A DNA stretch of 64,000 nucleotides from Tillus elongatus (Eukaryota > Arthropoda > Insecta > Coleoptera > Cleridae): positions 8,123,660-8,187,659 of the forward strand of contig OZ023265.1 in assembly GCA_964006375.1 (NCBI GenBank), given 5' to 3'. The notes beneath the pieces are model-generated. The model saw only the letters and a list, made by a program, of their open reading frames with translations, was not told the DNA's origin and did no database searches. Shown piece after piece: positions 31,511 to 48,187 of the stretch. The position numbers and the translations under genes are program-made. The first letter of the stretch is position 1. Each line of letters opens with the position of its first letter.

Positions 31511-32587
31511 TTTGTTTTTATACGTTCTTTTTTTGTATTTTACTTATTGACACCTTGACTGTAGGTTTGGAGCTTTTTTTATTGAGTCCCTAATTATAGA
31601 TTTAAAATCATTATATATTATGCTCTGTGTGACAAGTTGCTAAATATTACACATGTTTTGACGTATTCCTTGTCCGTTTGGGGTTTTATAAATAAAGTAT
31701 TTATATTATTATTATTATTGTATTATTATTTGCGTGATACTTTAGATCGGCTTCTTGCCCGGGATATTATATTAAAAGTATACGTAATTAATTACAGAAT
31801 TGGTAGAATTACCATTGAAACACATCCCGCGACTCTTTCGGTCTTTTACAACGTCTTAGGTTTTACTTTAAAGATAAAATAGCCTATTTTAGAATCATTT
31901 TTATAGAGACTTTGCTTGATTTTGTTTACATTTCTAGTATATTATACGACAGCATAATATATCTATGCTGCGCTAAAACTATAATTGGGGCCGTTCATAA
32001 AGCTACAAATAAAGTGTCTTTTAATAATCGACTGAATCCCCCAGTTAAATAACAATCAATTGGAAAATTTTTAAATTCATGTCGTGTGTCATTTCCCATA
32101 ATTGCGGCCGAGAATTCACGATTGTTGGTTCGGGTAGTATGTATTATGCCTGGTATATATTCAGTTTGGTTACCGTTGATGTATGGTTTATACCTGTTGT
32201 ATCAATCAATCTACTCGTGGCAGTTAACTACTCTGTCTGTCAGGCATTGGACTTTAACCACTAAGTCGTCTTAACGCATGTCTTTGAGATTTTATTTTTA
32301 GTTTGCAAAAAACTCTAAATATTGTGTACCAAATTACTTAAATTTCACAACATAGGTTTATTCGCACTATTCGCACCATTTCTAGCCACATGTAAAGTCT
32401 CATTCCAGTTACTCTGATACTTACAAGAATATAGCGTTTTCAAAAAGTTTTCCCCGATTTTCCATCGGAAAAACTTGAGCATAAAGGCAGATTAACGGAC
32501 TCGACCTCGGTTTTTTCTCAAGCTAGATTTTTGCCACGTTTGATTGAAATCAGTTTAGTATTTTTTAAGTTATCGCTCGGTTACATA
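31511..32587. other. No gene recognised
   Basis: Short ATT microsatellite near 31708. Several overlapping ORFs of 60-80 codons show no motif. Confidence 0.4.
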
Positions 32588-32627
32588 CATACACACACAC
32601 ACACACACACGCACACACTCACACAAG
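32588..32627. repeat. (CA)n microsatellite
   Basis: A CA-rich tract directly upstream of the LINE fragment at 32632. Confidence 0.85.
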
Positions 32628-32631
32628 TAAG

Positions 32632-33486
32632 TTGGCAAGTTCTGTTTATGACCCTCAACCATTCTTCTTGGAGTTAACACCATTTCTGAGAGAAGTACAC
32701 AAAGCATTTTCTCTTATCAGACCTTTTCGTCAAAATTTTCCTGCAACTTCCACAGGTCTACAGGATATCCCTCTTACGAAAACAAGTCTGTTGCCATTTG
32801 AGTTTCCTCGACCTTCGCATATGTGGTTCTCTTGTGGTGTTTATACGCTTAAGAATATCATTCATGATGGGATTTTTAAAATTTTTGAACAGCTTCCAGT
32901 TCAAAACTATGATAGAACTCTAAAAAGCTATTTAAGAATTAACTTTATGGAGATCAAAAGATTTGTGGACGCTGGCTTTGACGACGTGATTAATTTAGAA
33001 GGCCCCGAGTCTTGGCCACCGGAGGTAGCTTTCACAGATTTAGACGGTGTGGCAATTCGTGTGAATAATAGAACAAGAAGAAAAGTGCTGATTTATTTGC
33101 TGCTAACGTCATATGATGCAAAAGAGCCTGTGAATGGAGCTTGGACGGGCGATATAGTGAATTGGAATGCATTTTATGCTTCACCAACTTTGACTCATGA
33201 AGCTATAATCTCGTTTAGGTTTGCAAAGAATCGTTTAGCAGACATGGTGTTTCTACAGCGATGGGGAAAATCAACATCAGCAAACTGTCTGCACTGCAAT
33301 GTTCAAGGTACAGCATGGCATATTATAGTTTCTTGTGTAAAAACACAATCATTATGGGATTTTGTAAGCTCAATAGAGGAAAATTGGCTCAGTTCAAGAC
33401 TAAGAATTGTCAAAATATATGCGGGTTTTGCAGTGCCACTTAACCGAAAGACAAGATTCTGTAACTATTTTTGCAACTTAGCAAAA
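32632..33486 (+). pseudogene. LINE ORF2 C-terminal region (L1/Tx1-like)
   Basis: The frame opens without an ATG (TTG is the first candidate), so it is the 3' part of a longer ORF. ISFRFAKNRLADMVFLQRWG is followed by a CLHCN...WHIIVSCVKTQSLWDFV finger (Cx2C...HxxxxC), the zinc-binding tail found after the RT domain in L1/Tx1-type LINEs. Upstream residues (SYLRINFMEIKRF) would correspond to the region after the RT thumb. From 33487 the frame reads into a Penelope terminal repeat, so the last about 26 codons are not LINE. The frame is unbroken for 285 codons. Confidence 0.6.
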
Positions 33487-33589
33487 CTGCATACAGACTT
33501 GGATAATACTTCTCTGGCTTCACTGTTGGTTTTTAGTGGTGAAGGACGAAGCCAGCGCGTGAGCTAACTGGATTAATTAATTAATTAAT

Positions 33590-33630
33590 CTGTCTGAAAA
33601 TGCTGTCAAGCAGCGAAACTATAGTCACAG
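33590..33630 (+). ncRNA. Hammerhead-ribozyme-like motif, copy 3
   Basis: Same 41-nt motif, unchanged in core and stems. Confidence 0.45.
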
Positions 33631-33873
33631 AATCATTGAAGAACATCCTAGAACTTCCAGAATTCGAAGGGCCACTTGCTCCAGTTAGCTCACGCGCTGG
33701 CTACGCCCTTCACCACTAAAAACTAACAGTGAAACCAGAGAAGTATTCTCCAAGTCTGTACTTCTCTGGCTTCACTGTTGGTTTTTAGTGGTGAAGGACG
33801 TAGCCAGCGCGTGAGCTAACTGGAGCAAGTGGCCCTTCGAATTCTGAAAGTTCTAGGATGTTCTTCAATGATT

Positions 33874-33914
33874 CTGTGACTATAGTTTCGCTGCTTGACA
33901 GCATTTTCAGACAG
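33874..33914 (-). ncRNA. Hammerhead-ribozyme-like motif, copy 4
   Basis: Same 41-nt motif on the minus strand, unchanged in core and stems. Confidence 0.45.
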
Positions 33915-34060
33915 ATTAATTAATTAATTAAGAATTCGAAGGGCCACTTGCTCCAGTTAGCTCACGCGCTGGCTACGTCCTTCACCACTAAAAACCAACA
34001 GTGAAGCTGGAGAAGTATTCTCCAAGTCTGTATGCAGTATGGACAAGTTTCACCAAGTAA

Positions 34061-34558
34061 GGGCAACAACAATCAATGAACTTAGCAAAAGCCTGTATAT
34101 ATAACACTTTCACGTCCAGTAAAATAAATAACAGTGTTATGTGCAGAGACTATCAGGGAGTATTCCTTAGCAGACTAAAAACAAGAATAATCAAAGAGTA
34201 TGCTTGCTACATGGGCAACAACGATCGGACCACTTTTGAAGAAAACTGGTGTTGTAATAATGTGCTCGTGTCCCTTGATGACAGTGGCTCAATCAACTTT
34301 ACATTTTAACATATATGCTTATGACATGATTATATGATTATTTATTTGTTTAATTTCATTTTATTTCATTTACTATTTATTTGTTATTATTATGTGTATA
34401 TTTATATGTATATATTTTACTTACCGGCTAAGTTAACTACTCTTGATGGTTGAATTTTATTTTGTAACTCAGTTTTATATATGCACTGTTTAAGATTTAT
34501 GTAGCCAACTGTGATAATAAATAATAATAATAATTATAATAATAATAATAACACTCAG
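34061..34558. other. No gene recognised
   Basis: A 77-codon ORF at 34076 has no motif. An AAT-rich microsatellite lies at about 34516-34552. Confidence 0.4.
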
Positions 34559-34765
<207 letters not shown>

Positions 34766-35078
34766 TACATACTTTGTCCCTATATGAGGGTAGATATCGG
34801 CCAGGGCTGACAATTTACTAAAATTGTTAGTTTATTGTATGCAGTCTCTATTTTTTAACACTTTGTGTTATTTGGAGCTGGCGTGACAACATACTACTTG
34901 GTTCCTCAACTAGGTGGCGACACGTTCACCACTCACTTAATGTTGGAAGGCTGGCTGCTATAGCCATATTACTTTATAGGTGTATTTTCGCAGCAATTAG
35001 TATGCCGTACTGATGAGCTCTAATTAGAGCGAAACCGGTCTACGGTTCTAATTGTTGTGAGAATGCATATAGCCTTAA
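34766..35078. repeat. Foldback/MITE-like element, partial copy C
   Basis: It has the right arm and centre of the family (AGTATGCCGTACTGATGAGC, AGCGAAACCGGTCTACGGTT, GAATGCATATAGCCTTAA). Most of the left arm is missing. Confidence 0.65.
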
Positions 35079-35507
35079 TGCTCTTGGTACCATTATTTTT
35101 GGACAACCCTGTATACATTTTCCTTTATTTTCCTGTTTTTTTTTTTCTGACACAGCAATTGAATAACCAATTAATGCAGTTCAAATAGTCATGTAGGTAA
35201 GTAAAAAGAATTATACACTGGATTACACATTAAAAAGCAGTCCTCGTAAACACAAATAGTTCGGCATAGTTCCGGTGCCCGGAGCGATATGCCGGCTACG
35301 ATAGAAAGGGAGGGATACTCAAAGTGATAGTCTTATGCACCACTGACCCCCTGACCTTTGATCTTTATAACTCACTCTATGCTCCGTTAGAGTATTATTG
35401 CACCAAACAGGGCCTATACAAGTCACAGGACCGTACTTAGAAAATTAATTGAGCTCGAATATTTCCATGCCCACTAAAATATTACACATATTTTATTAAT
35501 TTATGTA
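35079..35507. other. No gene recognised
   Basis: Spacer; no motif found. Confidence 0.4.
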
Positions 35508-35690
35508 CACACCTCCATGGTGTTTGGCTGCTACGCGGAGTGTCCAGGTTCGATCCCCGGTGGTGGCAGTTTCTGTCACTGTGTGTGGCCGTTGTCTTAT
35601 CTATGTAACCTTCCCCCATGCACAAGCTCCTCAGAGCTTCTGAACGGGAGGGTGCCGTTTATTGTTTATTTATTATAATTAAGGCACGAA
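35508..35690 (+). mobile_element. tRNA-derived SINE, second family
   Basis: A B box (GGTTCGATCCCC) lies in a tRNA-like head, followed by a 100-bp body (GTGGCCGTTGTCTTATCTAT) and an AT-rich tail (GTTTATTTATTATAATT). The A box is degenerate. Confidence 0.5.
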
Positions 35691-35829
35691 GAAAATGCAG
35701 ACAAAAAAAGACAAAAATATGCGCATTTAGATGCGTCAAATTGTCAAAAAATGCAAAGATTTTAGAAAAAAAATACAAAAAATTATCCATAATACTAAGT
35801 TGGCTAATTTTAAAAGATTTTAATCGAAA

Positions 35830-36042
35830 GTCCCTACCATAACGCACTTACTGCGTATGGACATTTGCGTGTATAATCTCTGCCCATGAAGATGGTCAAG
35901 TTGCCTTTAGCGAATTTCTATTTAAAAAAAATTAACTAATAGAGAGGCATCGATGTTGAAACATCGCAAACATTTTGGGCCCCTAAAACCCGAAACCAAG
36001 GTCCATTTGAATTTTATTTGTTTATGTATATATGTTTGTTTA

Positions 36043-36110
<68 letters not shown>
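35830..36110 (+). repeat. MITE end, A module and (TA)n tract
   Basis: A MITE end at about 35835-35862 (AACGCACTTACTGCGTATGG), a diverged A module (35920-36020) and a TA tract (36040-36110). Confidence 0.65.
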
Positions 36111-36117
<7 letters not shown>

Positions 36118-36120
36118 ACA
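36111..36120 (+). repeat. Target-site duplication, left (TATATCCACA)
   Basis: Ten bases identical to 38690-38699 flank the LINE. Confidence 0.85.
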
Positions 36121-36339
36121 GGCAACTGGGATCGATATAACGACCAGATGGTTCCTTTACTGAATCTCGGAAAGTAACGTTAGAGCTCTTAGCACACACT
36201 CACTTCCCAGATTGTCTGATCCTGAGTAACGAAGAGATCCTACCAGCCGAGGGTCGATTTAAACGCCCTCATAGGGAGGATTGGCGGGTTTCTCGGCGAA
36301 TAGTTACAACCTCGGCAGTGGAGTGTGCTGTAAAACATT

Positions 36340-37439
36340 TTCAGCCATTCAAGTCGCCAGGGGAGGATGGGGTGGTACCGGTCCTACTACAAAATGGACT
36401 GGAGATTCTCCTACCTAATCCTAATCAGGCTGTATAGAGCCAGTCTGGCTTGGAACTATCTTATCTCCAGCTGGACGGTGATTAGGGGGGTTTACATTCC
36501 CAAATTGGGACGTAATGACCTCCTATCCACATCATTGAGACCTCTCAGTGTTACATCATTCCTGCTGAAGGGATTGGAAAAAATACTGGACTAAACCCCC
36601 TAAATATCCACCAGTATGCCTACCAAACTGGCAAATCTACTGAGTTAGCGCTCAAAAACCTCTTCGACAAAATCACATACTCCCTGGAAAACGGGGAGGT
36701 GGCGGTGGCTGCATTTCTCGACATCGAAGGAGCATTTAATAATGCATTACCTCCCTCCCTCTACGTGGCCACTATCGCTAGAGGGGTCAAACCTACCATT
36801 TGTGGCTGGATCGGAAACATGCTACATAATCGGACCATTATTACCTCGTTGCGGGGGGAGGTGATCAGCGTCTGGGCTGCGAGGAGGTGCCCTCAGGGGA
36901 GAGTTCTATCCCTCCTGCTGTGGTCTCTCTTTGTGGACGATTTGCTGGCTATCCTCGGACTGTGGAAGGTCGAGGTCCAGGCGTATGCTGATGATCTCGT
37001 CATAATGGTTAGAGGCAAATCTGAGGAGGAACTTGCAAGTACTCTTCAAGAGGCACTAAATGTAGTCAATGATTGGTTCCGGAGGGAACAGATGTCTGTG
37101 AACCCCCGCAAAACGATCATTGTTCCATTTACCAGAAGAAGAAGGTTGGACAAATTAAAACCACCTATTCTTATGGGGGAAACGATTCCATTCTCGGAAC
37201 AAGTAAAATATCTGGGGGTTACCTTATATAAGAAGCTCAACTGGGACATACAGTTAGAAAATGTAATCCGCATGGCTAAACTGTCTTTGTGGACATGCCG
37301 GATAATCTGTGGAAATAACTGGGGAACAAACCCCCAACAGATGTACTGGCTCTATGTAGTGGTTATCAGACCAATGATAACATATGGAGCCATAGTTTGG
37401 TGGCCTAAGGCACTTCGTGGTATCGCGAGGGCCAAATAG
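36340..37439 (+). pseudogene. LINE reverse transcriptase domain
   Basis: The long open part (36699-37439) has VAAFLDIEGAFNNALPPSL (motif A), CPQGRVLSLLLWSLFVDDLL (motif B region), VQAYADDLVIMVRG (motif C, YADD intact) and VKYLGVTLYKKLNWDIQL (thumb). Upstream, 36340-36600 holds the fingers (SPGEDG..., STSLRPLSVTSFLLKGLEK) in shifted frames. The catalytic Asp pair is present but the frame is broken. Confidence 0.9.
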
Positions 37440-37466
37440 GCTCATCTACAGAGACAAGCTTGTCTG

Positions 37467-38605
37467 ATGATAACGGGAGCGATAAGCACCGCACCATCAG
37501 CCGCTCTGGAGGTCCTCCTTAATATTCCACCTCTTTACATATGGTTGGAGCGGGTGGCGAGGTGGACAACGTACAGACTAAAGCAAACGGCCGACAGCAT
37601 GCCGAAGGAAGTCAGTCTGGGCGGGTCCAGACTCCTCGATGACATTGAGGGTCACGGGATTCTGGGAATGGTCTCAGACTTGATGCCTACAAAGATCAGT
37701 AGAGATCTGTCTTTGAAGACCGTCCTCCCGGAAAGGGAGGACTGGGAGCGAAATCAAACGACCCTATTGAGAGCCGATCTCTGCTGGTACTCTGACATCT
37801 CCAGAACCAATATGGGAGTAGGAGCCGGCGCATATGGGGGCAGCACCGATGCTAGACTATCAGCTAGCCTCGACAAGTACGCAACCATACACAAGGCAGA
37901 AGTATATGCCATCGAGATGTGTGCAAGGGAAAGTATAAAAAACCAGTGCACACACAAATCGATAAAGATATATGCAGATAGCCAAGCTGCAATAAAGGCT
38001 CTTGGTTCCTACCCGTGTAATTCAAAAACGGTATGGAGTTCTAAATCTGCCCTTAACGAATTGGGCAGCTGTAATGAGGTGTCGCTGGTCTGGATACCGG
38101 GTCACTCGGACCATGATGGCAATGTTGCAGCCGACGCGCTTGCCAGGAGTGGTGCCCGGAGTGACTTTGTCGGACCAGAACCGGTGCTGGATATACCATC
38201 ATGCACAGCAAAACGCACCTTAAAGACCTGGACAGAAAGAATGACAATCCACAATATTGGCAAAATATTACAGGATTAGCTCACTCTAAGGCCTTCATAA
38301 ATGGCCTGTCTGAGATAAGGGCTAAAAAACTTCTAGAGTTAAACAGACAACAACTGAGTACTCTAGTCGGCCTGTATACAGGACCGCACATGCACCGTAT
38401 TGGGGTCGATCAGGAGACGAAGTGCCGGCCTTGTATGGAGAGTGACGAGACAGCAGAGCACGTACTGTGTTCCTGTCCGGCAACGGACAGGACTAGATAC
38501 CTGCTCTTCGGCAAGATAAAGCTTGCTCCGGAGGATCTGGATCAACTTTCGCCCACAAAGATTATCGACCTCTGTAGGAGGCTGGATTTGTTGGGCGAAA
38601 TATAG
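37467..38605 (+). pseudogene. LINE RNase H domain and zinc-finger tail
   Basis: From 37467 the frame carries the connection region and an RNase H domain (HKAEVYAIEMCARES, IKIYADSQAAIKAL, VSLVWIPGHSDHDGNVAAD) with the Glu, Asp and His expected for catalysis. After a shift near 38240, the frame 38201-38605 ends with CRPCMESDETAEHVLCSCP, a CxxC...HxxxxC finger usual at the end of I/R1-type ORF2. An RNase H domain argues for the I group rather than typical R1. Confidence 0.88.
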
Positions 38606-38689
38606 ACTTTTAGGCGTGGGCCACAATAGACCATATGGTCGCGGTGGAGGGACCGGTATGGCCCACTCACATACAAACCTAACCTAACC

Positions 38690-38699
38690 TATATCCACA
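38690..38699 (+). repeat. Target-site duplication, right (TATATCCACA)
   Basis: Identical to 36111-36120; after it the B module of the composite repeat resumes (CGATAACTCAATAAGTTATT). Confidence 0.85.
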
Positions 38700-39000
38700 C
38701 GATAACTCAATAAGTTATTAACGGATTTTGATAAAACTCGGCAGGAATCTTTCTTTTATTAATGGCGTGGATGAGTTCGTTAGCCAGCGCTATCGGAACA
38801 GTTTAAAAAAAAACTCCGAAAAAATTGTTTTTCAAAAAATAACAATGTTATTCTGATTAAATTTGGTTGGTACGTTGCCCTAATAAATACCTTACTACAC
38901 ACCAAAACTCAACTTTCTGGGTGTATAGAAAATTGAGTTATGCTTTGAAGCATTAATTTAAAAATTCGCTATCATAACGCACTTTCTGCGCCTCGAAATT
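38700..39000 (+). repeat. B module and MITE end
   Basis: B module words (GATAACTCAATAAG, GTGGATGAGTTCGTTAGCCA), then a MITE end (AACGCACTTTCTGCGCCTCG) near 38976. Confidence 0.55.
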
Positions 39001-39542
39001 TTCTTATATAGTTTTGAAATATTACTTTACCTGAAAAACATATACAATCAGATTTTGATCCTGTCTAGTGATTCACCTACCAATTTTGCTAATACTGCCC
39101 TGTATACTATGTGCAGGCCGTAGCCACATTATGCACGGCCTGCTATAATTTAGCAACCCCAGCGGCATGAAATTGCAGTATGCACGAGCCCTGAAGGCCG
39201 TAATTCCAGCCGTTGTTTCACTATTCAGATACACCGAACCGATTTAACGTCGTTTTCATTACTGGCAAGTTCGGATGTCGGATGCGGTGGCCGGTACTAG
39301 AGGGAACCAGCGCCGCACAATGACTGACTACACTACACTGACTCTAACTGTGACTACACTATGTCGTGACAATGCCGCAGAATTATCCTTTCCTCAGCTC
39401 ACGGTCCTTGTATTTGTCGAGTTAGTTGTACAACTAACACGGTCTATTACATGATTATGCTGCAAGAATATATGAACAGGACAGTGCTCCCTCATTTTGT
39501 TCTAGCATTTTCAGATTTGTTACGTATAATGGAAAACAAGGT
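39001..39542. other. No gene recognised
   Basis: Spacer; nothing recognised. Confidence 0.4.
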
Positions 39543-39850
39543 CTGGACCCAGCTAGTGCATTATGGAACTGAATTTTCATTAAATGTTTCCAATAGCAAA
39601 CATGTTTCTCTAATGCAAGCAGGCATCAATCTGGTTACCGGGAGAGCCTATATAGTAGAAACAATGTGCCACATTTTATCAAAATTGCTTATTGTTTGAA
39701 AATTTACAACAACTTTCCGAAAATAAATTTCGAATGTTTCAAAGAAAACTGGTTTCCTAGCCAACAAACCTTAAGTTAATAGCACGTTGAGTTATTGAAA
39801 TTTGAATGATTTAATGAAAATTCACTACCAAAACGCACTTACTGCGTCTC
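39543..39850 (+). repeat. Palindromic MITE, diverged full-length copy
   Basis: It starts CTGGACCCAGCTAGTGCATT and ends ACGCACTTACTGCGTC. The body matches the family. Confidence 0.6.
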
Positions 39851-40035
39851 CATTTTTTTTCTTACAAATATGCACCATATTTCTATAAAAAAAGCAAAAA
39901 TGCAATAGTATAAGGGTGTTCGAAAAAAACAATAGTAGGGATCATCAACGACTTATGGGCCGCCCTATGATTGTCAAAATATTTTTATAAGATGAAGCTC
40001 TATAATTAACGTATCAAATTTCTTCTCCTATCTTA
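39851..40035 (-). repeat. C module fragment
   Basis: Reverse C words (ATCATCAACGACTTATGGGC, GATGAAGCTCTATAATTAAC). Confidence 0.5.
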
Positions 40036-41365
40036 TATAATACCTCTTCAGGCTGAACTTTTTCCTCGTTGTTCGCCGGCAATTCTACTCTCAACCCACC
40101 TCCAAATGTTCAACCACCAACAGTCCCCAATGTCGCGCATAAAATGACGGATATCATTTTCAAAACTAAAAAAGTACGAAAGATGATCTCTTCTCCTAAT
40201 ACCAGGAAAGCCTCTGGCCTTGACGAGATCCCGGCAATTGTTCTCAAAAAATGCGCACCAGAACTTGCTCCTGTCCTGGCTCGTCTGTTTCAGACATCTT
40301 ACAATAGCGGCATATTCCCTAGTAACTGGAAAACTGCTCGAGTACAACCCGTCCCTAAGAGAGGATCCAAAGCGCTTCTCAAGGTTCAGATTTAGCCCCT
40401 ACTTTGTTTCTTCTCCACATCAATGACCTCCTCTCTAGCACATTCAACCCAGTTCACAGTTACGTAGACGAGAGCACCCTCCACTCAAAAATACAATATT
40501 CTAAGCCTGTCTCTTTAGCCCAATTAGATGAGGATCGCAGACTCATGGAGGGTTCTGTCTCCGTGGATCTCCAAAAAATATTAGACTGGGAAGTAGAAAT
40601 CTTGTACAATTCAACTCCACCAACTCTCAGTCTTGCTTTCCATCTCAGAAGAGATACACCAGCCCTAGACCCATCACAATGAACAACCAAGTTATTCAAA
40701 GTAATGAGTCCTTTTCAATTGTTGGCATTTCTGTGGATCGAAATCTCAATTGGCACCAAGATGTCACATCAACCGCAGAAGCGGTTGCTAAGAAATTAGG
40801 TTTCCTCTTCCGGGCTCGCAAATACTTTTCACCAGCTAATCTCTATACCTTATATACTTCACAAATAAGGCCAAACCTCGAATACTGCTCCCACATGTGG
40901 GGTGCCGCTGCCGCTTCTACACTTGCTATCTTGGACTCCATTCAGAAAAGAGCTATACGTCTCATCGGTAACCCTACCCTCACCCAAAGGCTGTTATCCC
41001 TTGCCCACCGACGTGTGACCTTTCTCTCTTTTATAGATATTTGCCCGGGCACTGCTCAGAGGAGCTTTCTTCTATAGTTCATCCACCTGCTGCCCCCAAC
41101 AGATCTGCCAGGGGAACAGAGAGAACGCACCCTTTTACTGTCCAGGTCACCAGACATAGAACATCTTGTTATGGCCGCTCTTTTGTTCCGAGGACTTCCA
41201 AGTTGTGGAATTCCTTGCCGGCACATATTTTTCTTTCTCCTCCGAACGTCCAAACCTTCAAGCCTAGAATTAACAAGTTGCCTCTTTCCTCCTTGTCGAC
41301 ACCCACGGTACGATAGTATTTAGGCTGTAAGCCCTCGTGGTGTATTGTTGAAATATAAAAAAATA
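40036..41365 (+). mobile_element. Jockey/CR1-type LINE with internal deletion
   Basis: The RT start is present (KASGLDEIPAIVLKKCAPEL, NWKTARVQPVPKRGSKAL). At about 40384 the sequence jumps to the region after RT motif B (FLLHINDLLSSTFNPVHSYV), so motif A and motif B are deleted. The catalytic YADD reads YVDE. After that come SVDRNLNWHQDVTST, SQIRPNLEYCSHMW, SIQKRAIRLIGNPTLTQR and RTSKLWNSLPAH, then the family 3' UTR and an A-rich tail at about 41362. Three open frames remain between frameshifts. Confidence 0.88.
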
Positions 41366-42560
41366 GGCTGAGGTCAGGCCTTAACCTGAGGTCTCCGCAA
41401 GTGTTGATTGCCTGTAGACGGAAATGTAAGAGCTGCACCGGGTAACATCAGGATTTAGCGCTTACCATAGCCGCTTAATTACCCCCAAGAGAGGAGTCAG
41501 TACTTGTCAGAGAAAGTTGTGGAGGTGTCGACAAGAAAGTATACTTGAAACTTATACAAAAAAGGTTAGGCAGATCAATGGTTGGAACTTAATGTGAAAA
41601 TAACTGCAGGTAGACCTAAAGGTAAACCTGAATCTGAACAGCAAAGTGTATTTGAGCGTTCAATTCGGACAGCAAAGGTATATTGGAACGGTAAACTTGG
41701 ATCTGAACTGGGAACTTGGACAGCAAAGGTGTATTTAAACGGTAACGATATACGGAGAAATCGGACATAAGGGTTAACTTGAATCGGAGACTGAAACTGA
41801 AAACTTGAATTGAAAACTGGGATCCCTTTACTTGAACCCTGCAGTTACAACATAGAATTGCCGTTAGCAACCTGCCGCTGCATTAAAAGCCTTATTAAAG
41901 GCTCACCGTTTGATGCATTTTGTAAACGAGTTGGCGCAATCACTGTACTAACCAAAATATTTGAAGCACCTGTACAATATTTACACAAAGTATACATGCT
42001 ATGAATACGTTGCGTTTGACTCGCCTGCCCGATAGAGTCTGCCCGCCTTGATCAATCTCGAGTCGCTTTGCTTGGAAGTTCTAACAGCTACAGCCACGTG
42101 TGATAGTGGGGAGTCTGCGCAGGCCTGGGCGACAAGACAACAGTTTCCCCCAAGACCTTCTGAAAATTTCCACGCCTAATTTGTGCCTTGACCACAGAGA
42201 ACTACGTTTTAAATATATGAATCGATATTTTTAGATTTCTAAGAAAGAATCTATTGTTCTCATTCCTTTAACAGGCTGTATATTTCGCTAGGAAACTGTA
42301 ATAAATAACGATTTTTTTCCCTAAGGCAAATATTCAATCTGTTGATACTTCAGTACTTGATTTAAATAAAGGAAGGCAGTAGGGGCGCTACGATAGTACT
42401 TATTAGTAGCAATTTCCAACAAATCTAAAATGAAACCCTGAATTGTTGTTCAATAGCGAAGTCACCTGATCCTATTGTAGCTTCCTGTGAGGCTCTCGTT
42501 ATGTCAGCAAGGGAGTCACGGTAATGAATAAAACAGCTGTTCTCAGAATTGCTTGAATAC
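41366..42560. other. No gene recognised
   Basis: Short internal repeats (GGACAGCAAAGGT, twice or more near 41660-41730); otherwise nothing recognised. Confidence 0.4.
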
Positions 42561-42898
42561 AAGCATCGATTTATCGTCAAATGTTTTCAAAACTCGACTT
42601 CGGCGTTTTCAGGAAAACCCCAAATTTTTATCTTTAAATGCCTACATCTTTTTGACTTATAACTTATAGACACAAATTTTGGTACGTGGGTCACTATTTA
42701 TAAAGCAAACGCGTACCCAATTTGGTTGCCCTTGCTTTATTATTTCCGTAGATATAATTCTTTTCCGAAATAAAACACAAAATTTTTCGGGAAAATCTGG
42801 GCCGATTTTCCTGAGTAACGAACCTGTCCAAGCCACTTTCAAAAGCAAAGTACTCAAATTTTTTTATCAAAATCGGCCCTTTTTTTGAGTTATCGTGA

Positions 42899-42981
<83 letters not shown>
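42561..42981 (-). repeat. B module and (TA)n tract
   Basis: Reverse B words (AAATCTGGGCCGATTTTCCT, TTTTTTGAGTTATCGTGAAG), then a TA tract 42900-42981. Confidence 0.75.
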
Positions 42982-45230
<2,249 letters not shown>

Positions 45231-46015
45231 CTGGCAGGAATGTTGCCTTAATAACCGTGATTCGTGGCCAGTAACAAATTAATTAGGCAAACGACAAAAT
45301 TGTATCGTCTATGTAAATAGGGCTTTACTTTAGAATTGTAAATTGACACCGCTGGCATTTATATTGGGGACAAGCTACAAATTTAATATTCAAATTTTGC
45401 TGGTCACGAAATTCATCGATCCCAGTCATGGAAAACTAAACGCTGGAACACTGAAACACTGGAACATTCGAAAATGCGAAACAATATACATTCCCACATC
45501 ACACACATATATACCTGAATAAACCTCGCATTTCCACAGATAAATAATTCGCTTGTTAATTAGGGCCTAAATCCGTTGATGCCATGCATATATAACATTC
45601 GAATAGCGGTACTAATACCCTACATTATACTATTTTAAATTATAATAAACATGCAATGGAAATTCACTACTAAAATGGCAGATTTCGTGTAGATATATGT
45701 GAAAATGGCTTTAATGGGTGCAGTGTTTTGTTTTACATCTAGCTCGAAATACTTTGGTGCACTGGTTAGTTAACATGGAAAACCGTTTTTGCTATAGGGT
45801 ATATGAGTGCTAAATAAAGTGACGAATATAGCTACAAATTGCGCAAACCTTTTTCTCAGATTTTTCGGAAATAATTTTTGGCACAGGTTATTTTATTATC
45901 ATACAATGTTATTATAATGATAAAAACTAATAGTCATCTTCCGAAGAACATTAAAGAATGTAATGCATCTGTCTTCAAAATTAAAACTGAACAGTTCTGG
46001 AAGCGTAGTCTTTCA
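45231..46015. other. No gene recognised
   Basis: AT-rich spacer. A short run (GGAACACTGAAACACTGGAA) near 45444 is a minor direct repeat. Confidence 0.4.

Positions 46016-48098
<2,083 letters not shown>

Positions 48099-48187
<89 letters not shown>

Larger units (their letters stand above)
33487..34060. repeat. Array of Penelope terminal-repeat fragments in alternating orientation
   Basis: Four partial copies alternate in orientation (plus, minus, plus, minus), each carrying TTCACTGTTGGTTTTTAGTG or its complement and GCGCGTGAGCTAACTGGA. Junctions at about 33572 and 33917 carry AATTAATTAATTAA. Two copies contain the hammerhead-like motif. Confidence 0.75.
36121..38689 (+). mobile_element. I/R1-type LINE, 5'-truncated, with telomere-like (CCTAA)n 3' end
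   Basis: A reverse transcriptase, then an RNase H, then a zinc-finger tail, in that order. A perfect 10-bp target duplication on both sides gives exact ends. The 3' end is AAACCTAACCTAACC, i.e. (CCTAA)n, with no poly(A). The 5' end is truncated inside the RT ORF. Frameshifts near 36430 and 36600, the TAG at 37437-37439 and a break near 38240 disable it. Confidence 0.88.
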
